Assembly (NCBI RefSeq): GCF_014203115.1
Contig: NZ_JACHIJ010000003.1
Coordinates: 779,501 to 843,500, forward strand
Length of the DNA: 64,000 bases
Direction of reading: 5' to 3'
Source of the DNA: Afipia massiliensis
Lineage (GTDB): Bacteria > Pseudomonadota > Alphaproteobacteria > Rhizobiales > Xanthobacteraceae
Below the pieces are notes generated by a model that saw only the letters and a list, made by a program, of their open reading frames with translations, searched no databases and was not told the DNA's origin. Below, in pieces: positions 50,670 through 58,636 of the stretch (position 1 is the first letter of the stretch; every line of letters starts with the position of its first letter). A program made the position numbers and the translations under genes.

Positions 50670-51041
50670 CTAAAGCGAATCTATGAAGTCATTGATGTTG
50701 TCGTCGCTCCAAACGAATGTCGAAACTTCTTCAAGCTTGGTTCGATCGGTCGAGTATGCCCAAATGCCTCGAATCTTCTTTTTTTCTTCCTTTGCGCAGG
50801 TGATCTCCCATTTTTGACCGCTCGATTTGAGCGAATCGTTACTGACGAGAACGATGACACCATCAGAGCGTTTGATTCGAGTTCGGACCCGATCCTTCCA
50901 GTCGCTGTCGTACGGATGCTTTACCGACATGTCGATGAATTCGTATGGAGCGCGGGGGTGCAAGGATTGACCCTTTAAAAGGTCGCGCTGTTTCTCGTCC
51001 TCAATTGCAAAAGCGATGAACACCACTTTTTTGTTAGCCAC
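50670..51041 (-). CDS. Third TIR-like protein (ThsB/MTH538 type)
   Basis: A 123-aa TIR-like protein that I start at the GTG 51041, preceded by a well-spaced GGAG; an ATG 15 codons upstream (51086) gives a longer, less supported form. The fold is clear: KKVVFIAFAIEDEKQRDLLKGQ opening strand and helix, then PYEFIDMSVKHPYDSDWKDRVRTRIKRSDGVIVLVSNDS, and the glutamate in GQKWEITCAKEEKKK (Glu79). It resembles the 47288 gene in domain type but is shorter in the C-terminus. It has no caspase beside it, so it may signal to an effector elsewhere in the cluster. Confidence 0.8.
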   Translation of the reverse strand: MANKKVVFIAFAIEDEKQRDLLKGQSLHPRAPYEFIDMSVKHPYDSDWKDRVRTRIKRSDGVIVLVSNDSLKSSGQKWEITCAKEEKKKIRGIWAYSTDRTKLEEVSTFVWSDDNINDFIDSL

Positions 51042-51511
51042 ATTCGTCTCCAATGCAGAAAGCTGCCAGGTTCGATGATTGATCATTTTCGTAGGAGGGT
51101 CGGGACGGTAAGTATCCTAGGGGCTTCACGAGGATGCATGGGTTCAATGAAGGATAAAACTGGTGGCTCGGAGCGCTTGGTCATAGGAAGAAGCCAGTTA
51201 GCTCATTTCCGCCGGACCCGTTGAACGGAGGTCTGTCAAACACTCATTGGCCCGACAGACCCTGGCTTTTCGTGTTGTTTGATGCGTCTTGAACTGGCCC
51301 GATTTCGTCCGATCGCGTCTGATCTCGATACCAACCTCCGACCAAAAGCTCGGCAAAAGAGGTATCTAAATGCCACTTCGGGTAGGCGTCCAAAACCTTT
51401 CCCGACAACTTTAAAGTGGATCCCGGTCACTGCACCGCAGCCAAGCGCCAAACCTAGTGGACCCCCGAGTGTCCAAAGTCGTCCGATAGGCGGCACTTTA
51501 TAGGAGAAGGG
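51042..51511. other. Intergenic region before the cell-wall hydrolase operon
   Basis: 470 bp (less if the third TIR gene starts at 51086) with no supported gene. A putative ribosome-binding site AGGAG (51502-51506) precedes the TTG of the next gene. Short frames here are not coding by composition. I see no convincing hairpin or repeat. It probably holds the divergent promoters of the TIR gene and of the operon to the right. Confidence 0.5.
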
Positions 51512-52636
51512 TTGCGCTCTATCGGGGGGCAGATGAGCGGCGTTGGACACGAGACGGGAAAGTCAGGTCGCATTTCGCGAGGCGCCGCAGTTGTCGGTGC
51601 CGCGGCTCTCGTCTTGATCATTGGATACTTTGCATTTCGTTGGGTCAGTCCCGCGCCGGAGGAAAAGTCCGTCGCCCAACAATGGAATGAGGCTATTAGT
51701 CGTCTCGGCATCGAGCCGGTCTATCCTCCTCAGGAAGACATCTCGGTGGGCGATGTGTTCGTCATTCTGACCGAAGACGCGTTGGGCAATGTTGAGAAGG
51801 AACCGCTTGCCGGAAGGGCAATGAAGCTATGGCACATCGACATGACGGAGAAGCTCGAGCGAGCTTATTCCGAGATTTACCGGTTTCCGGAAACAGCCGA
51901 TCCACCGAGTGAAGGCAAGCCATGGAAGTTCGCCGCGGCTGAAGGATCGGTGTTCAAATCGAAATCGCCTCGCACGGATTTGCCGCTGGTCCTGTTTCCG
52001 GGATTCACCATCGCCAGCACGCGCTCTGCGGATTTGAGCGGCTCCTGGGCCCAGGGATTCAAAACCGCGCTGGGCGGTTCTGCCGCATCGGCATTGTCCA
52101 CGGAGGTCAAGATCGCGGCGGCTGAAACCTATGGTTTGTCGACGCTCGTTTCAGAAGCTGCCTTGGAAAAATTCTGTACGGATGCAGTGTACGGCGTGGT
52201 GTGCACGGATGCGGGCGCCCGACGTCAGATGTCCATCATCGTGGGCAACAAGATCTACGATGAAGTGAAAGACCCGGCTTCTGGAAGATCCAAGCCGCGA
52301 TTCTCAGTGGAGATAGCGCTCGTGACGCGAGTCTTTCTCGCGCGATCGATCCGCACGACGATACGGCGTGCGGGAAGCGCGAATGCGACTGGTTCAGCTA
52401 CCGAGGGCGATGCGATTATTCCCGCAAATAGTCCTAAGGCCGAAAACGCCAAGCCGGGGGATGCACCGCCAGACCTTCTTGCGAAGCAGCCGGCGGCGAT
52501 CGTACCCGGTTCGCCAGGTGTCGTGACTTCGCTGCAGTTCGGCAATTCCTCGATCATCTCGACCGTTGAAACTCTACAGAGACCGGTGGCTTTCGGCTAT
52601 CGCTCTGTCCGATGGCAGCCCGGAGGCGCGCAATGA
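51512..52636 (+). CDS. Single-pass membrane protein of unknown function, first of a cell-wall-hydrolase operon
   Basis: A 374-aa protein starting at TTG 51512, which has AGGAG five bases upstream; an in-frame ATG at 51533 is the alternative. Residues ~24-45 (GAAVVGAAALVLIIGYFAFRWV) are a membrane anchor; the rest, ~330 residues, faces the periplasm. It contains segments such as SDVFVILTEDALG and GNKIYDEVKDPASG that look conserved but are unknown to me, and a low-complexity linker near residue 300. Its stop overlaps the next start (ATGA), so translation is coupled through to the amidase gene. Confidence 0.6.
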   Translation: MRSIGGQMSGVGHETGKSGRISRGAAVVGAAALVLIIGYFAFRWVSPAPEEKSVAQQWNEAISRLGIEPVYPPQEDISVGDVFVILTEDALGNVEKEPLAGRAMKLWHIDMTEKLERAYSEIYRFPETADPPSEGKPWKFAAAEGSVFKSKSPRTDLPLVLFPGFTIASTRSADLSGSWAQGFKTALGGSAASALSTEVKIAAAETYGLSTLVSEAALEKFCTDAVYGVVCTDAGARRQMSIIVGNKIYDEVKDPASGRSKPRFSVEIALVTRVFLARSIRTTIRRAGSANATGSATEGDAIIPANSPKAENAKPGDAPPDLLAKQPAAIVPGSPGVVTSLQFGNSSIISTVETLQRPVAFGYRSVRWQPGGAQ

Positions 52637-52905
52637 CCAGGATGACGTCGCTGTTGCTGCTGACTTTGTTCGTTCAAGCTGCCGTCGCTCAAAACGCCCC
52701 GACGACCGTTCCGGCGGAATCAAACTGCTCGAAGGACGATGACGTCTGCCGGATGCTGACTAAACCGGCACCTGTCAAGGGAGGCCCCGGTTCAGGCAGT
52801 GGTTCGGGGACGGGTACCGGCGGCATTGGTTCGGGGACAGGTACTGGCGGTTCTGGCACCAACGCGATCAGGCCGGAACTAAGAGGCCTGCGGATCGACC
52901 GGTGA
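52633..52905 (+). CDS. Short secreted Gly-rich protein
   Basis: A 90-aa protein with a signal peptide (LLLLTLFVQAAVAQ, cleavage near residue 19), two cysteines in NCSKDDDVCRM and a repetitive Gly/Ser/Thr tail (GSGSGTGTGGIGSGTGTGG). It could be a secreted linker or a lipoprotein-like accessory; no domain is recognised. The ATG at 52633 is preceded by GGAGG and overlaps the upstream stop; its own stop overlaps the next start (GTGA). It is small and repetitive, but the coupling to neighbours makes it likely to be real. Confidence 0.6.
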   Translation: MTRMTSLLLLTLFVQAAVAQNAPTTVPAESNCSKDDDVCRMLTKPAPVKGGPGSGSGSGTGTGGIGSGTGTGGSGTNAIRPELRGLRIDR

Positions 52906-53771
52906 ACAGTAGAGTTCGCGGGTCTCTTGATGAGGTGCGAAAGCCCATGAAGCGGACCGATGGAAGAAATGCATTCATCACAGATCTCGGCAAAGTGCTT
53001 GGCCGCTCGGATCCCGCCGTCCTCGCCGGCAGGTGTCGTGATGCGCGCCTCAAGGCAATTTGGATACGTGTCGGGCGAGGGGGAAAGCGCGATGCAAATC
53101 TAAGCTTGGCGAAGCTTCCTGCTATCAGGACGGAGCTTGCGGTTGTGGGTGTGGATCTTTGGGGATGGCACGTCCCCTTCTGTGCCGACAAGATTGCGGC
53201 GGCCGATGAGGCTGCAAAGGTTCTTACATGGTGCGACGATGCAAAGCTTGACGGTGTCGTCGTCGATGCGGAACGCACACCGGAGAATCCAAGATTCCGG
53301 GGGACGGAGCAGGACGCCGTTGCCTATCTAAAGCCTCTCACCAAGGGACTTGCTGATACGGACCGCGGCGTAGCCTTCTCGAGCCACGACCAGCCGTCGT
53401 TGCATGAGGATATGCCTTTCGCACCGTTTTTGGACTTCATCGAGGATGTATGTTCGCAAGTCTATTATACTTCCGCAAAGCCGGAGACGCGGCTCGGAAA
53501 ATCGATGCGCGACTACAAAGCCCTTATGCCGGCCGGGGACTTTACCTCCCGCTACAAGCCTACCGGGAACATCACCATGACTGATGACGTGCGCTTCCCG
53601 GACATCGGCACATGCCTGGCGGCGACCTCGCGTTTCTTTGAACTCGTCAATACCGCCGGTTTTTCTTCGCGCAGTTTCTGGTGCTGGGACACGGCTCCGA
53701 ATGAGATCTGGCGGATATTTTCCGACACCCCATCGCGCACATTTCGCCCAACCGACACGGAGAGAGTATGA
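52902..53771 (+). CDS. TIM-barrel glycoside-hydrolase-like protein
   Basis: A 289-aa protein starting at GTG 52902. It reads as an (alpha/beta)8 barrel similar in feel to GH25/DUF1906-type enzymes: ARLKAIWIRVGRGG, VVGVDLWGWHVPFCADKIAAA, DAKLDGVVVDAERTPENP (a D-x-E pair in the usual catalytic position) and GVAFSSHDQPSLHEDMPF, finishing with FWCWDTAPNEIWR. It has no signal peptide. In this operon, next to an amidase, a peptidoglycan-cleaving role is suggested but not shown. Alternatives are a nucleoside- or sugar-phosphate hydrolase barrel. Confidence 0.6.
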   Translation: MNSRVRGSLDEVRKPMKRTDGRNAFITDLGKVLGRSDPAVLAGRCRDARLKAIWIRVGRGGKRDANLSLAKLPAIRTELAVVGVDLWGWHVPFCADKIAAADEAAKVLTWCDDAKLDGVVVDAERTPENPRFRGTEQDAVAYLKPLTKGLADTDRGVAFSSHDQPSLHEDMPFAPFLDFIEDVCSQVYYTSAKPETRLGKSMRDYKALMPAGDFTSRYKPTGNITMTDDVRFPDIGTCLAATSRFFELVNTAGFSSRSFWCWDTAPNEIWRIFSDTPSRTFRPTDTERV

Positions 53772-54349
53772 ATCTCGACACCGCGCAGCTCAAATTGCAC
53801 CTTGTTCAGGATTACGTTCCCGTCGGAAACAGCAATCGTCCCGGAGACAAGCTCACGGCTTCATCAATCACCATCCACAATACGGACAATGGAAGTGCGG
53901 GCGCCAATGCCGCCGCGCACGCCCGATATATGAAGGGGCCGGACGCGCAGAAACGGCAGGTGTCTTGGCACTTCACGGTGGACGATAAGTTCGTTTATCA
54001 GAGCCTGCCCACGAATGAGGTGGCTTGGCACACTGCGACGTTGCAAGGGAATGCATCGAGCGTTGGCATCGAAATCTGCATGAACTCCGATCTAAATGTC
54101 GTCGCGTGCTACGATCGGGCCGCACTCCTGACCGCGTGGCTTGCTTATCGGCTGGGAATCCACGTCCCGAGTGCGATCTTTCAACATCACGATTGGTCGA
54201 AGAAGAATTGCCCGCGCGTGCTGCGTGCGACATCCAACGGCTGGAGTGACTTCCTTGCTAAAGTCCAGCGCAACTTCAAGAATTTAAAGCCGATCGATGC
54301 TCCGCTCATTTCCTATCATGACGATGATCACCACCATTCCGTTGCCTAG
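53768..54349 (+). CDS. N-acetylmuramoyl-L-alanine amidase (Amidase_2, T7-lysozyme-like)
   Basis: A 193-aa zinc amidase. The first zinc ligand is His37 in SSITIHNTDNG, the catalytic Glu lies in SSVGIEICMNSD (Glu102), and the second and third ligands are His140/141 in IFQHHDWSKKNCPR and Cys148. It cleaves the lactyl-Ala bond of peptidoglycan. No signal peptide is present, so export would need a holin-like partner or cell death. The C-terminus ends with an unusual Asp/His-rich stretch (YHDDDHHHSVA). It overlaps the preceding gene by 4 bp and ends the operon. Confidence 0.88.
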   Translation: MNLDTAQLKLHLVQDYVPVGNSNRPGDKLTASSITIHNTDNGSAGANAAAHARYMKGPDAQKRQVSWHFTVDDKFVYQSLPTNEVAWHTATLQGNASSVGIEICMNSDLNVVACYDRAALLTAWLAYRLGIHVPSAIFQHHDWSKKNCPRVLRATSNGWSDFLAKVQRNFKNLKPIDAPLISYHDDDHHHSVA

Positions 54350-54352
54350 GAC

Positions 54353-54736
54353 TTAGGACCTGCTACCCTTCTTGAGCCGCAACTTCGCGAAGCGATGACG
54401 GTTCCCCTCGCCCCAATGCTCGTAATTGCGATGCAATGTTTCGCGTGTTGTGCCGAGCATCTCCTCAGCGGCCATACCCGAGTATCCCGGTTGATGCGCG
54501 CAAGTGACGGCGGTGTGCTTGAGGACGTGAAGCGTGACGTCCCGACCAAGCCCGGCGTCGTCGCAGAGATCCCCATCGCGAGCCGATTGATCGCTCTCGA
54601 TCTTGACCAGCAAGATTGCCCGACTTCCACCGCGTAACGCCAATAAAACGTCATACTGAAGCGAGCGAAGCAGCCGATCTATTGAGCTGCGATCTCGTAG
54701 CGCGGAGATCAACTGAGTGATGGACGCTGCCAACAA
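54353..54736 (-). pseudogene. Degraded tyrosine recombinase (integrase) C-terminus
   Basis: A short frame encodes the C-terminal part of an integrase. The box-II histidine-arginine motif is DVTLHVLKHTAVTCAHQPGYSG (HxLKHT in the usual position), and the active tyrosine is in RETLHRNYEHWGE. The DLCDDAGLGRD segment before it is the normal helix. Residues upstream do not match and the rest of the enzyme, including the first catalytic arginine, is missing, so it is a truncated relic. It lies at the right end of the immunity cluster, opposite in strand, as expected for an integrated element. Confidence 0.75.
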
Positions 54737-54992
54737 GCAACGCCGCGCCAGTAACTTACGTCGCGCAAATAGAAGCTAGATCTAACATGTCGCTGGGCGA
54801 ACGGACGCAACCGGCGCGACGACATCCATCGTTGATTCAGTCTCTCAGCGATCCTGGTCGTGCTGACTGCGTGATCCGCTGGCCTGCCATGTGTATTCGC
54901 GGACAAAGTCGCGGCAAAGCCGGGGTTTCCCCGAGTACACCACCACAGCACGAGATGATTTTATCCCCGGCCTCAGAGAATGGAGCCGATGG

Positions 54993-55619
54993 ATGATCGA
55001 AGCCTTTTCGATTGCTACCGCCCACCGCTTTCAGGACGCGTTGGCCTCCCAAGCGCGCCTGCGAAACGAAGTCTTCGTACGGCGGAGGGGCCTACAACAC
55101 TCTACGTTTGGCGGACTAGAATTCGACGAGTTCGATACACCAGCAGCTACGTATCTAGTTTGGCGAGACGAGGACCGGGTTGTACGTGGACTGGCCAGAC
55201 TGTTGCCGACCACACGCCCTTACATGCTGCGCTCCTACTGGCCGCACCTCGTTGTTGACGGCGAACTGCCGGCATCTCCTGCAATCCTTGAGGTTACGCG
55301 TGTTTGCGTCGACAAATCGCTTGAGCCTGCTCAACGAAAACTCGTCTTTCCCGAACTTCTATGCGCCATACAGGAGATACTCATGGCCACGGGTGGAAGC
55401 GGGATGGTCGGGGTGACAAAGGAGCATCTTCTCTCGCATTTCGTGCGCGAGGGAATTCGCTGGCTAGGCCCGGCGGCGGAGGTCGAAGGCGAGCTTGAAC
55501 GGGCCTTCTTCGTGCCAACAGCGTCGATCCGGCCAAAGTTCCATTGTAGGAAGTATGGAATCGGACCTGTGGTTCTCGCCGACGTTGGAGAGGTCGCCGA
55601 TGCGACTAGGGCGGCATGA
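54993..55619 (+). CDS. LuxI-type acyl-homoserine-lactone synthase
   Basis: A 208-aa autoinducer synthase. It has the family pattern: RFQDALASQARLRNEVFVRRRGL near the N-terminus, the D/E-rich block LEFDEFDTPAATYLVWRDE, the LuxI core VVRGLARLLPTTRPYMLRSYW, and the EVTRVCVD strand. It makes an N-acyl-homoserine lactone; the acyl group cannot be read from sequence, but short/aryl-type synthases such as RpaI and BjaI are from this bacterial family. The ATG at 54993 is preceded by GGAG. The next small gene overlaps its stop. Confidence 0.92.
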   Translation: MIEAFSIATAHRFQDALASQARLRNEVFVRRRGLQHSTFGGLEFDEFDTPAATYLVWRDEDRVVRGLARLLPTTRPYMLRSYWPHLVVDGELPASPAILEVTRVCVDKSLEPAQRKLVFPELLCAIQEILMATGGSGMVGVTKEHLLSHFVREGIRWLGPAAEVEGELERAFFVPTASIRPKFHCRKYGIGPVVLADVGEVADATRAA

Positions 55620-55801
55620 GTACGCCGAGGGAAACGTCCAGTTACAAGGACACAGCGGGCAAAATGGCCGATGCGGTGTCTTACCTTTGTCGCGTGGCCG
55701 CCGAGGAGGGGTTTGAATGCATCATTCTAGACCTACTGGAAATTCGCGAGAAGCTTGAAATCATCGCTGCGGAGGCAGACGAGCCGAAGAAATCAGCATA
55801 G
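55616..55801 (+). CDS. Small coupled protein in the quorum-sensing cassette
   Basis: A 61-aa protein whose ATG (55616) overlaps the LuxI stop codon. It is helical and acidic, with AVSYLCRVAAEEGFECIILDLLEIREKLEIIAAEADE; two cysteines are present. No family is recognised. The coupling to luxI and the position before the aminotransferase suggest it is a regulator or chaperone of the synthase or the enzyme, but this is inference. Confidence 0.6.
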   Translation: MSTPRETSSYKDTAGKMADAVSYLCRVAAEEGFECIILDLLEIREKLEIIAAEADEPKKSA

Positions 55802-55817
55802 GCACGGCGGAGGAATT

Positions 55818-57173
55818 ATGCATCTCGATGTCTTCGCCCGGAATGAATCGGAAGTTCGATATTACTGTCGAAAGCTTCCCGGCCTGCTTCGATCGGCAAA
55901 CGGCGCCATCGTACGCGACTCCGACGGGCTTGAGTTTATCGACTTCTTGTCGGCTTGTGGATCGCTCAACTACGGCCATAATCATCCTCGGCTCAAGGCG
56001 GCGGCGATAGAGTATCTTGCTGGAGATGGCATCTTAGCGGGGCTCGACTTCCACACAGAGGCGAAGCTGGGGTTTGTCACCGAGTTACGCGAAATCATAC
56101 TAGAGCCTCGTGGTCTGAACTACAAAATGCAGTTTCCCGGGCCAACCGGTGCGAACTGCGTGGAGGCAGCCATAAAGCTTGCGCGCAAAGCGACGGGCAG
56201 GTTTTCAATAGCTGCATTTACCAACGCGTTCCACGGTGTCTCGGCGGGGGCCCTCGCGGCCACTGCCTCTTCGTTCGCCCGTCGCGCGATGGAGCCACTT
56301 CTAAACGACGTCGTAAGGCTTCCTTTTGAAGGTTATTGCGACGCCGGCATCGACGATCTAAATCGTTTCGAAGTAATGGCGACAGATCCCTCCGGAGGAA
56401 TAGTGCCAATCGCCGCCTTCCTCGTGGAAACCGTCCAAGGCGAAGGAGGGTTGAACGTTGCTTCCGTTGAATGGCTGCGCGCGCTTTCCAAGATGGCTCG
56501 GCGGCTCGGCGCCCTGCTTATCGTTGATGACATCCAGGCGGGATGCGGACGCACTGGTTCTTTCTTTAGCTTCGAACGAGCGGGCATCGAGCCGGACATA
56601 GTATGCATGGCGAAATCCATCAGTGGTTCTGGTCTTCCTATGTCGCTTCTGTTGATGAAGCCCGAGCATGATGTTTGGGATCCGGGCGAGCACAACGGAA
56701 CCTTCCGAGGGAATGCGCTCGCTTTCATCACCGCTGCAGCGGCGTTGCAGTTCTGGAAAGAAGGCCTGATGACGGATGTCTCGGGAATAGGAAAAATACT
56801 TTCTGACTGGTGTGCAAGAATGGCAGGCGAATTTCCCAAGGCAATCAAATCCAAAGGGCTCGGGATGATGCAGGGTCTGGAATTTTTTGATCCCCGAACG
56901 GCCGCGCTCGCTGCCGAATACTCCTTGCGGCATCGGGTTATGATCGAATGCTGCGGGCCGCGGGACGAAGTCCTCAAGGTAATGGCACCTTTGAACATAG
57001 AACGTTCGTTGTTTGAGGAAGGTCTCGCCCGACTTTCGGCGGCTGTGCGTGAGGCGGTCGTTATGGCGGAAATCCGCTTGATCGCTTCACAGGGGAATCA
57101 AGCCCCCCTTGATCCCTATGATCACGGCAGTGATGCGGTTACTCGCGCCGAGCTTGCGCATCGCGTTGCTTAG
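55818..57173 (+). CDS. Class-III aminotransferase, EctB-like (diaminobutyrate-2-oxoglutarate type)
   Basis: A 451-aa PLP enzyme close in pattern to EctB, the L-2,4-diaminobutyrate transaminase of ectoine synthesis. It starts LDVFARNESEVRYYCRKLP, contains CGSLNYGHNHPRL, the PLP-binding FPGPTGANCVEAAIKLARKA, DDIQAGCGRTGSFFSFERAG, and PLP-lysine Lys266 in CMAKSISGSGLPMS. EctB normally has EctA and EctC neighbours, which are absent; its location in a LuxI/LuxR cassette is unusual. It starts at ATG 55818, after GGAGG. Its 3' end overlaps antisense with the luxR gene for 87 bp. Confidence 0.85.
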   Translation: MHLDVFARNESEVRYYCRKLPGLLRSANGAIVRDSDGLEFIDFLSACGSLNYGHNHPRLKAAAIEYLAGDGILAGLDFHTEAKLGFVTELREIILEPRGLNYKMQFPGPTGANCVEAAIKLARKATGRFSIAAFTNAFHGVSAGALAATASSFARRAMEPLLNDVVRLPFEGYCDAGIDDLNRFEVMATDPSGGIVPIAAFLVETVQGEGGLNVASVEWLRALSKMARRLGALLIVDDIQAGCGRTGSFFSFERAGIEPDIVCMAKSISGSGLPMSLLLMKPEHDVWDPGEHNGTFRGNALAFITAAAALQFWKEGLMTDVSGIGKILSDWCARMAGEFPKAIKSKGLGMMQGLEFFDPRTAALAAEYSLRHRVMIECCGPRDEVLKVMAPLNIERSLFEEGLARLSAAVREAVVMAEIRLIASQGNQAPLDPYDHGSDAVTRAELAHRVA

Positions 57174-57794
57174 GTGAAATTCGACCGTCTTCTCCGAAAT
57201 CTTCAGGATCTCTCCAATCTCCCAGTTCGTTTTCCCTTCCTTGCACCATCGCAGGCATTCCAACTCTTGCGCGGTAAGCGCTATCGTCTCGTATTCGCGC
57301 CGGTCTGCCAATTCACAATACTTCAGCCAGTATTGGACGCTGAGCATATAGATGTGGGTCATCCTTTGCGAAGGCACATGATCGTTGTCGCGCAGGCTGA
57401 GGCTAATGAGGTCAACTTCGTGGCCGGTCCCACGAATAGGGATCGTGATTCCGGAGTGCACGCCCAACTCGCGACATTTCTCAAAGAAGGACTTTTGCTC
57501 TCGCGAGAAGCCGCCACGAGAATAGGTGTCTGACCATCGGAACGGTCCCCGCGCAGAGTGCACGCGTTGCACCACCGGGTCGATCCGATCCCACTCCTCC
57601 GCTTTGTAGTTGTCCAGATATCCGGCTGGGAATTCGCTCCAAGGGATGGAGACCAAGCGTCGGTTGTTTGCTCTCGCGAACACCGCATTCTCGTAGCCTT
57701 CTTCCGCTACAGCGGACAGAAACAACTTCTTCAAAGCTGGCGCGGAGCCAATATTCTGCGTGCTTTCGATGAATTCCTCGATATGCGCGACCAT
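57087..57794 (-). CDS. LuxR-type quorum-sensing transcription factor
   Basis: A 235-aa regulator. The N-terminal autoinducer-binding domain has the typical Trp/Asp-Pro block YLDNYKAEEWDRIDPVVQRVHSARGPFRWSD, and the C-terminal HTH is LTAQELECLRWCKEGKTNWEIGEILKISEKTVEFHLSNAMRKLGASNRITAV. The ATG at 57794 has GGGGGG 4 bp upstream; an upstream ATG at 57881 is less likely. It is convergent with the aminotransferase and their ends overlap by 87 bp, so antisense effects are possible. With the LuxI gene nearby it forms a complete receptor pair. Confidence 0.92.
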   Translation of the reverse strand: MVAHIEEFIESTQNIGSAPALKKLFLSAVAEEGYENAVFARANNRRLVSIPWSEFPAGYLDNYKAEEWDRIDPVVQRVHSARGPFRWSDTYSRGGFSREQKSFFEKCRELGVHSGITIPIRGTGHEVDLISLSLRDNDHVPSQRMTHIYMLSVQYWLKYCELADRREYETIALTAQELECLRWCKEGKTNWEIGEILKISEKTVEFHLSNAMRKLGASNRITAVIIGIKGGLIPL

Positions 57795-57820
57795 GGTGCC
57801 CCCCAGCGACCGGATTGCGT

Positions 57821-58636
57821 TCAATTTGTCTGCGTCAAAAAATCTGCCATTGCGGTGTTGAATGCGCGCGGCGCTTCCCAATGGGCCGCATGTCCCGCAT
57901 CGATCAGAACCGGCCCCTGTTTCCAGAGTCTCTTAAAATGAATGCGCTGCAGGTACTCAGCGCGCAGGAAGGGATCCCGATTGCCCTGGACGATGGCTAG
58001 AGGTCGGTCAAGCGTTGCGACCGCATCCCGCTCATCCACGCCCACTCCAGCCAGTCCGTTTGTCACCATCCACATGCGCGCGTTGCCGTCGGTCCGCTGA
58101 ACCATTTTCGTCAAATGGTGGTCGGCGGGGAGGCTCCTCCCCATCATTGCGCGGACATAGCGTCGTGTGTCATCAGCTCCAAAACGCTTGCGCCCCGCGA
58201 GAGCTGTTGCGCTCGTCCATTGGAATCCTTCCTCGACACCGGCGGAGCTCAAATGAATCGGAGGTGTTCCCGAAATAAGTAGGGATTTTACATCGGGATC
58301 GCGCGCCCACATTTCGAGGCCGATATGGCCCCCTAGCGACCAGCCCACCACGTGGAACGAACGATAACCGAGTTCTCTCATGAGTTGCCCCATGATGCGG
58401 GCGTAGCCCGGAAAGCTGTAGGTAGAAGATGGGCGTGGTGAATCAGCGGAGGCGCCGTGCCCAGGCAAATCCGGCACGACTATGCCCAGGCCGGTTCTCG
58501 CTAAGTCAGGAAATTGCTTAGAGAACACTTCCTTGCAAGATGAATTTCCGTGAATCAGAAGAATACCGGTGCGGCCGGCCCTTCTATGTAGCAAGCTCAG
58601 CTTGAGACCACTGACCACGCGAGTACGCAACATCAT
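57821..58636 (-). CDS. Alpha/beta hydrolase resembling the AHL lactonase AidH
   Basis: A 271-aa hydrolase. It has LLIHGNSSCKEVF (oxyanion hole), VVPDLPGHGASADS, YSFPGYARIMGQLMRELGYRSFHVVGWSLGGHIGLEMWAR with nucleophile Ser100, LLISGTPP, a charged residue near IVQGNRDPFL and the catalytic His in LIDAGHAAHWEAP. This set, especially HGNSS, DLPGHGxS, GWSLGGHIG and SGTPP, is strikingly like AidH, an AHL lactonase from Ochrobactrum. It would break down the autoinducer, and so self-limit or reset the quorum signal. It is encoded next to luxR on the same strand, 26 bp upstream of it. Confidence 0.8.
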   Translation of the reverse strand: MMLRTRVVSGLKLSLLHRRAGRTGILLIHGNSSCKEVFSKQFPDLARTGLGIVVPDLPGHGASADSPRPSSTYSFPGYARIMGQLMRELGYRSFHVVGWSLGGHIGLEMWARDPDVKSLLISGTPPIHLSSAGVEEGFQWTSATALAGRKRFGADDTRRYVRAMMGRSLPADHHLTKMVQRTDGNARMWMVTNGLAGVGVDERDAVATLDRPLAIVQGNRDPFLRAEYLQRIHFKRLWKQGPVLIDAGHAAHWEAPRAFNTAMADFLTQTN

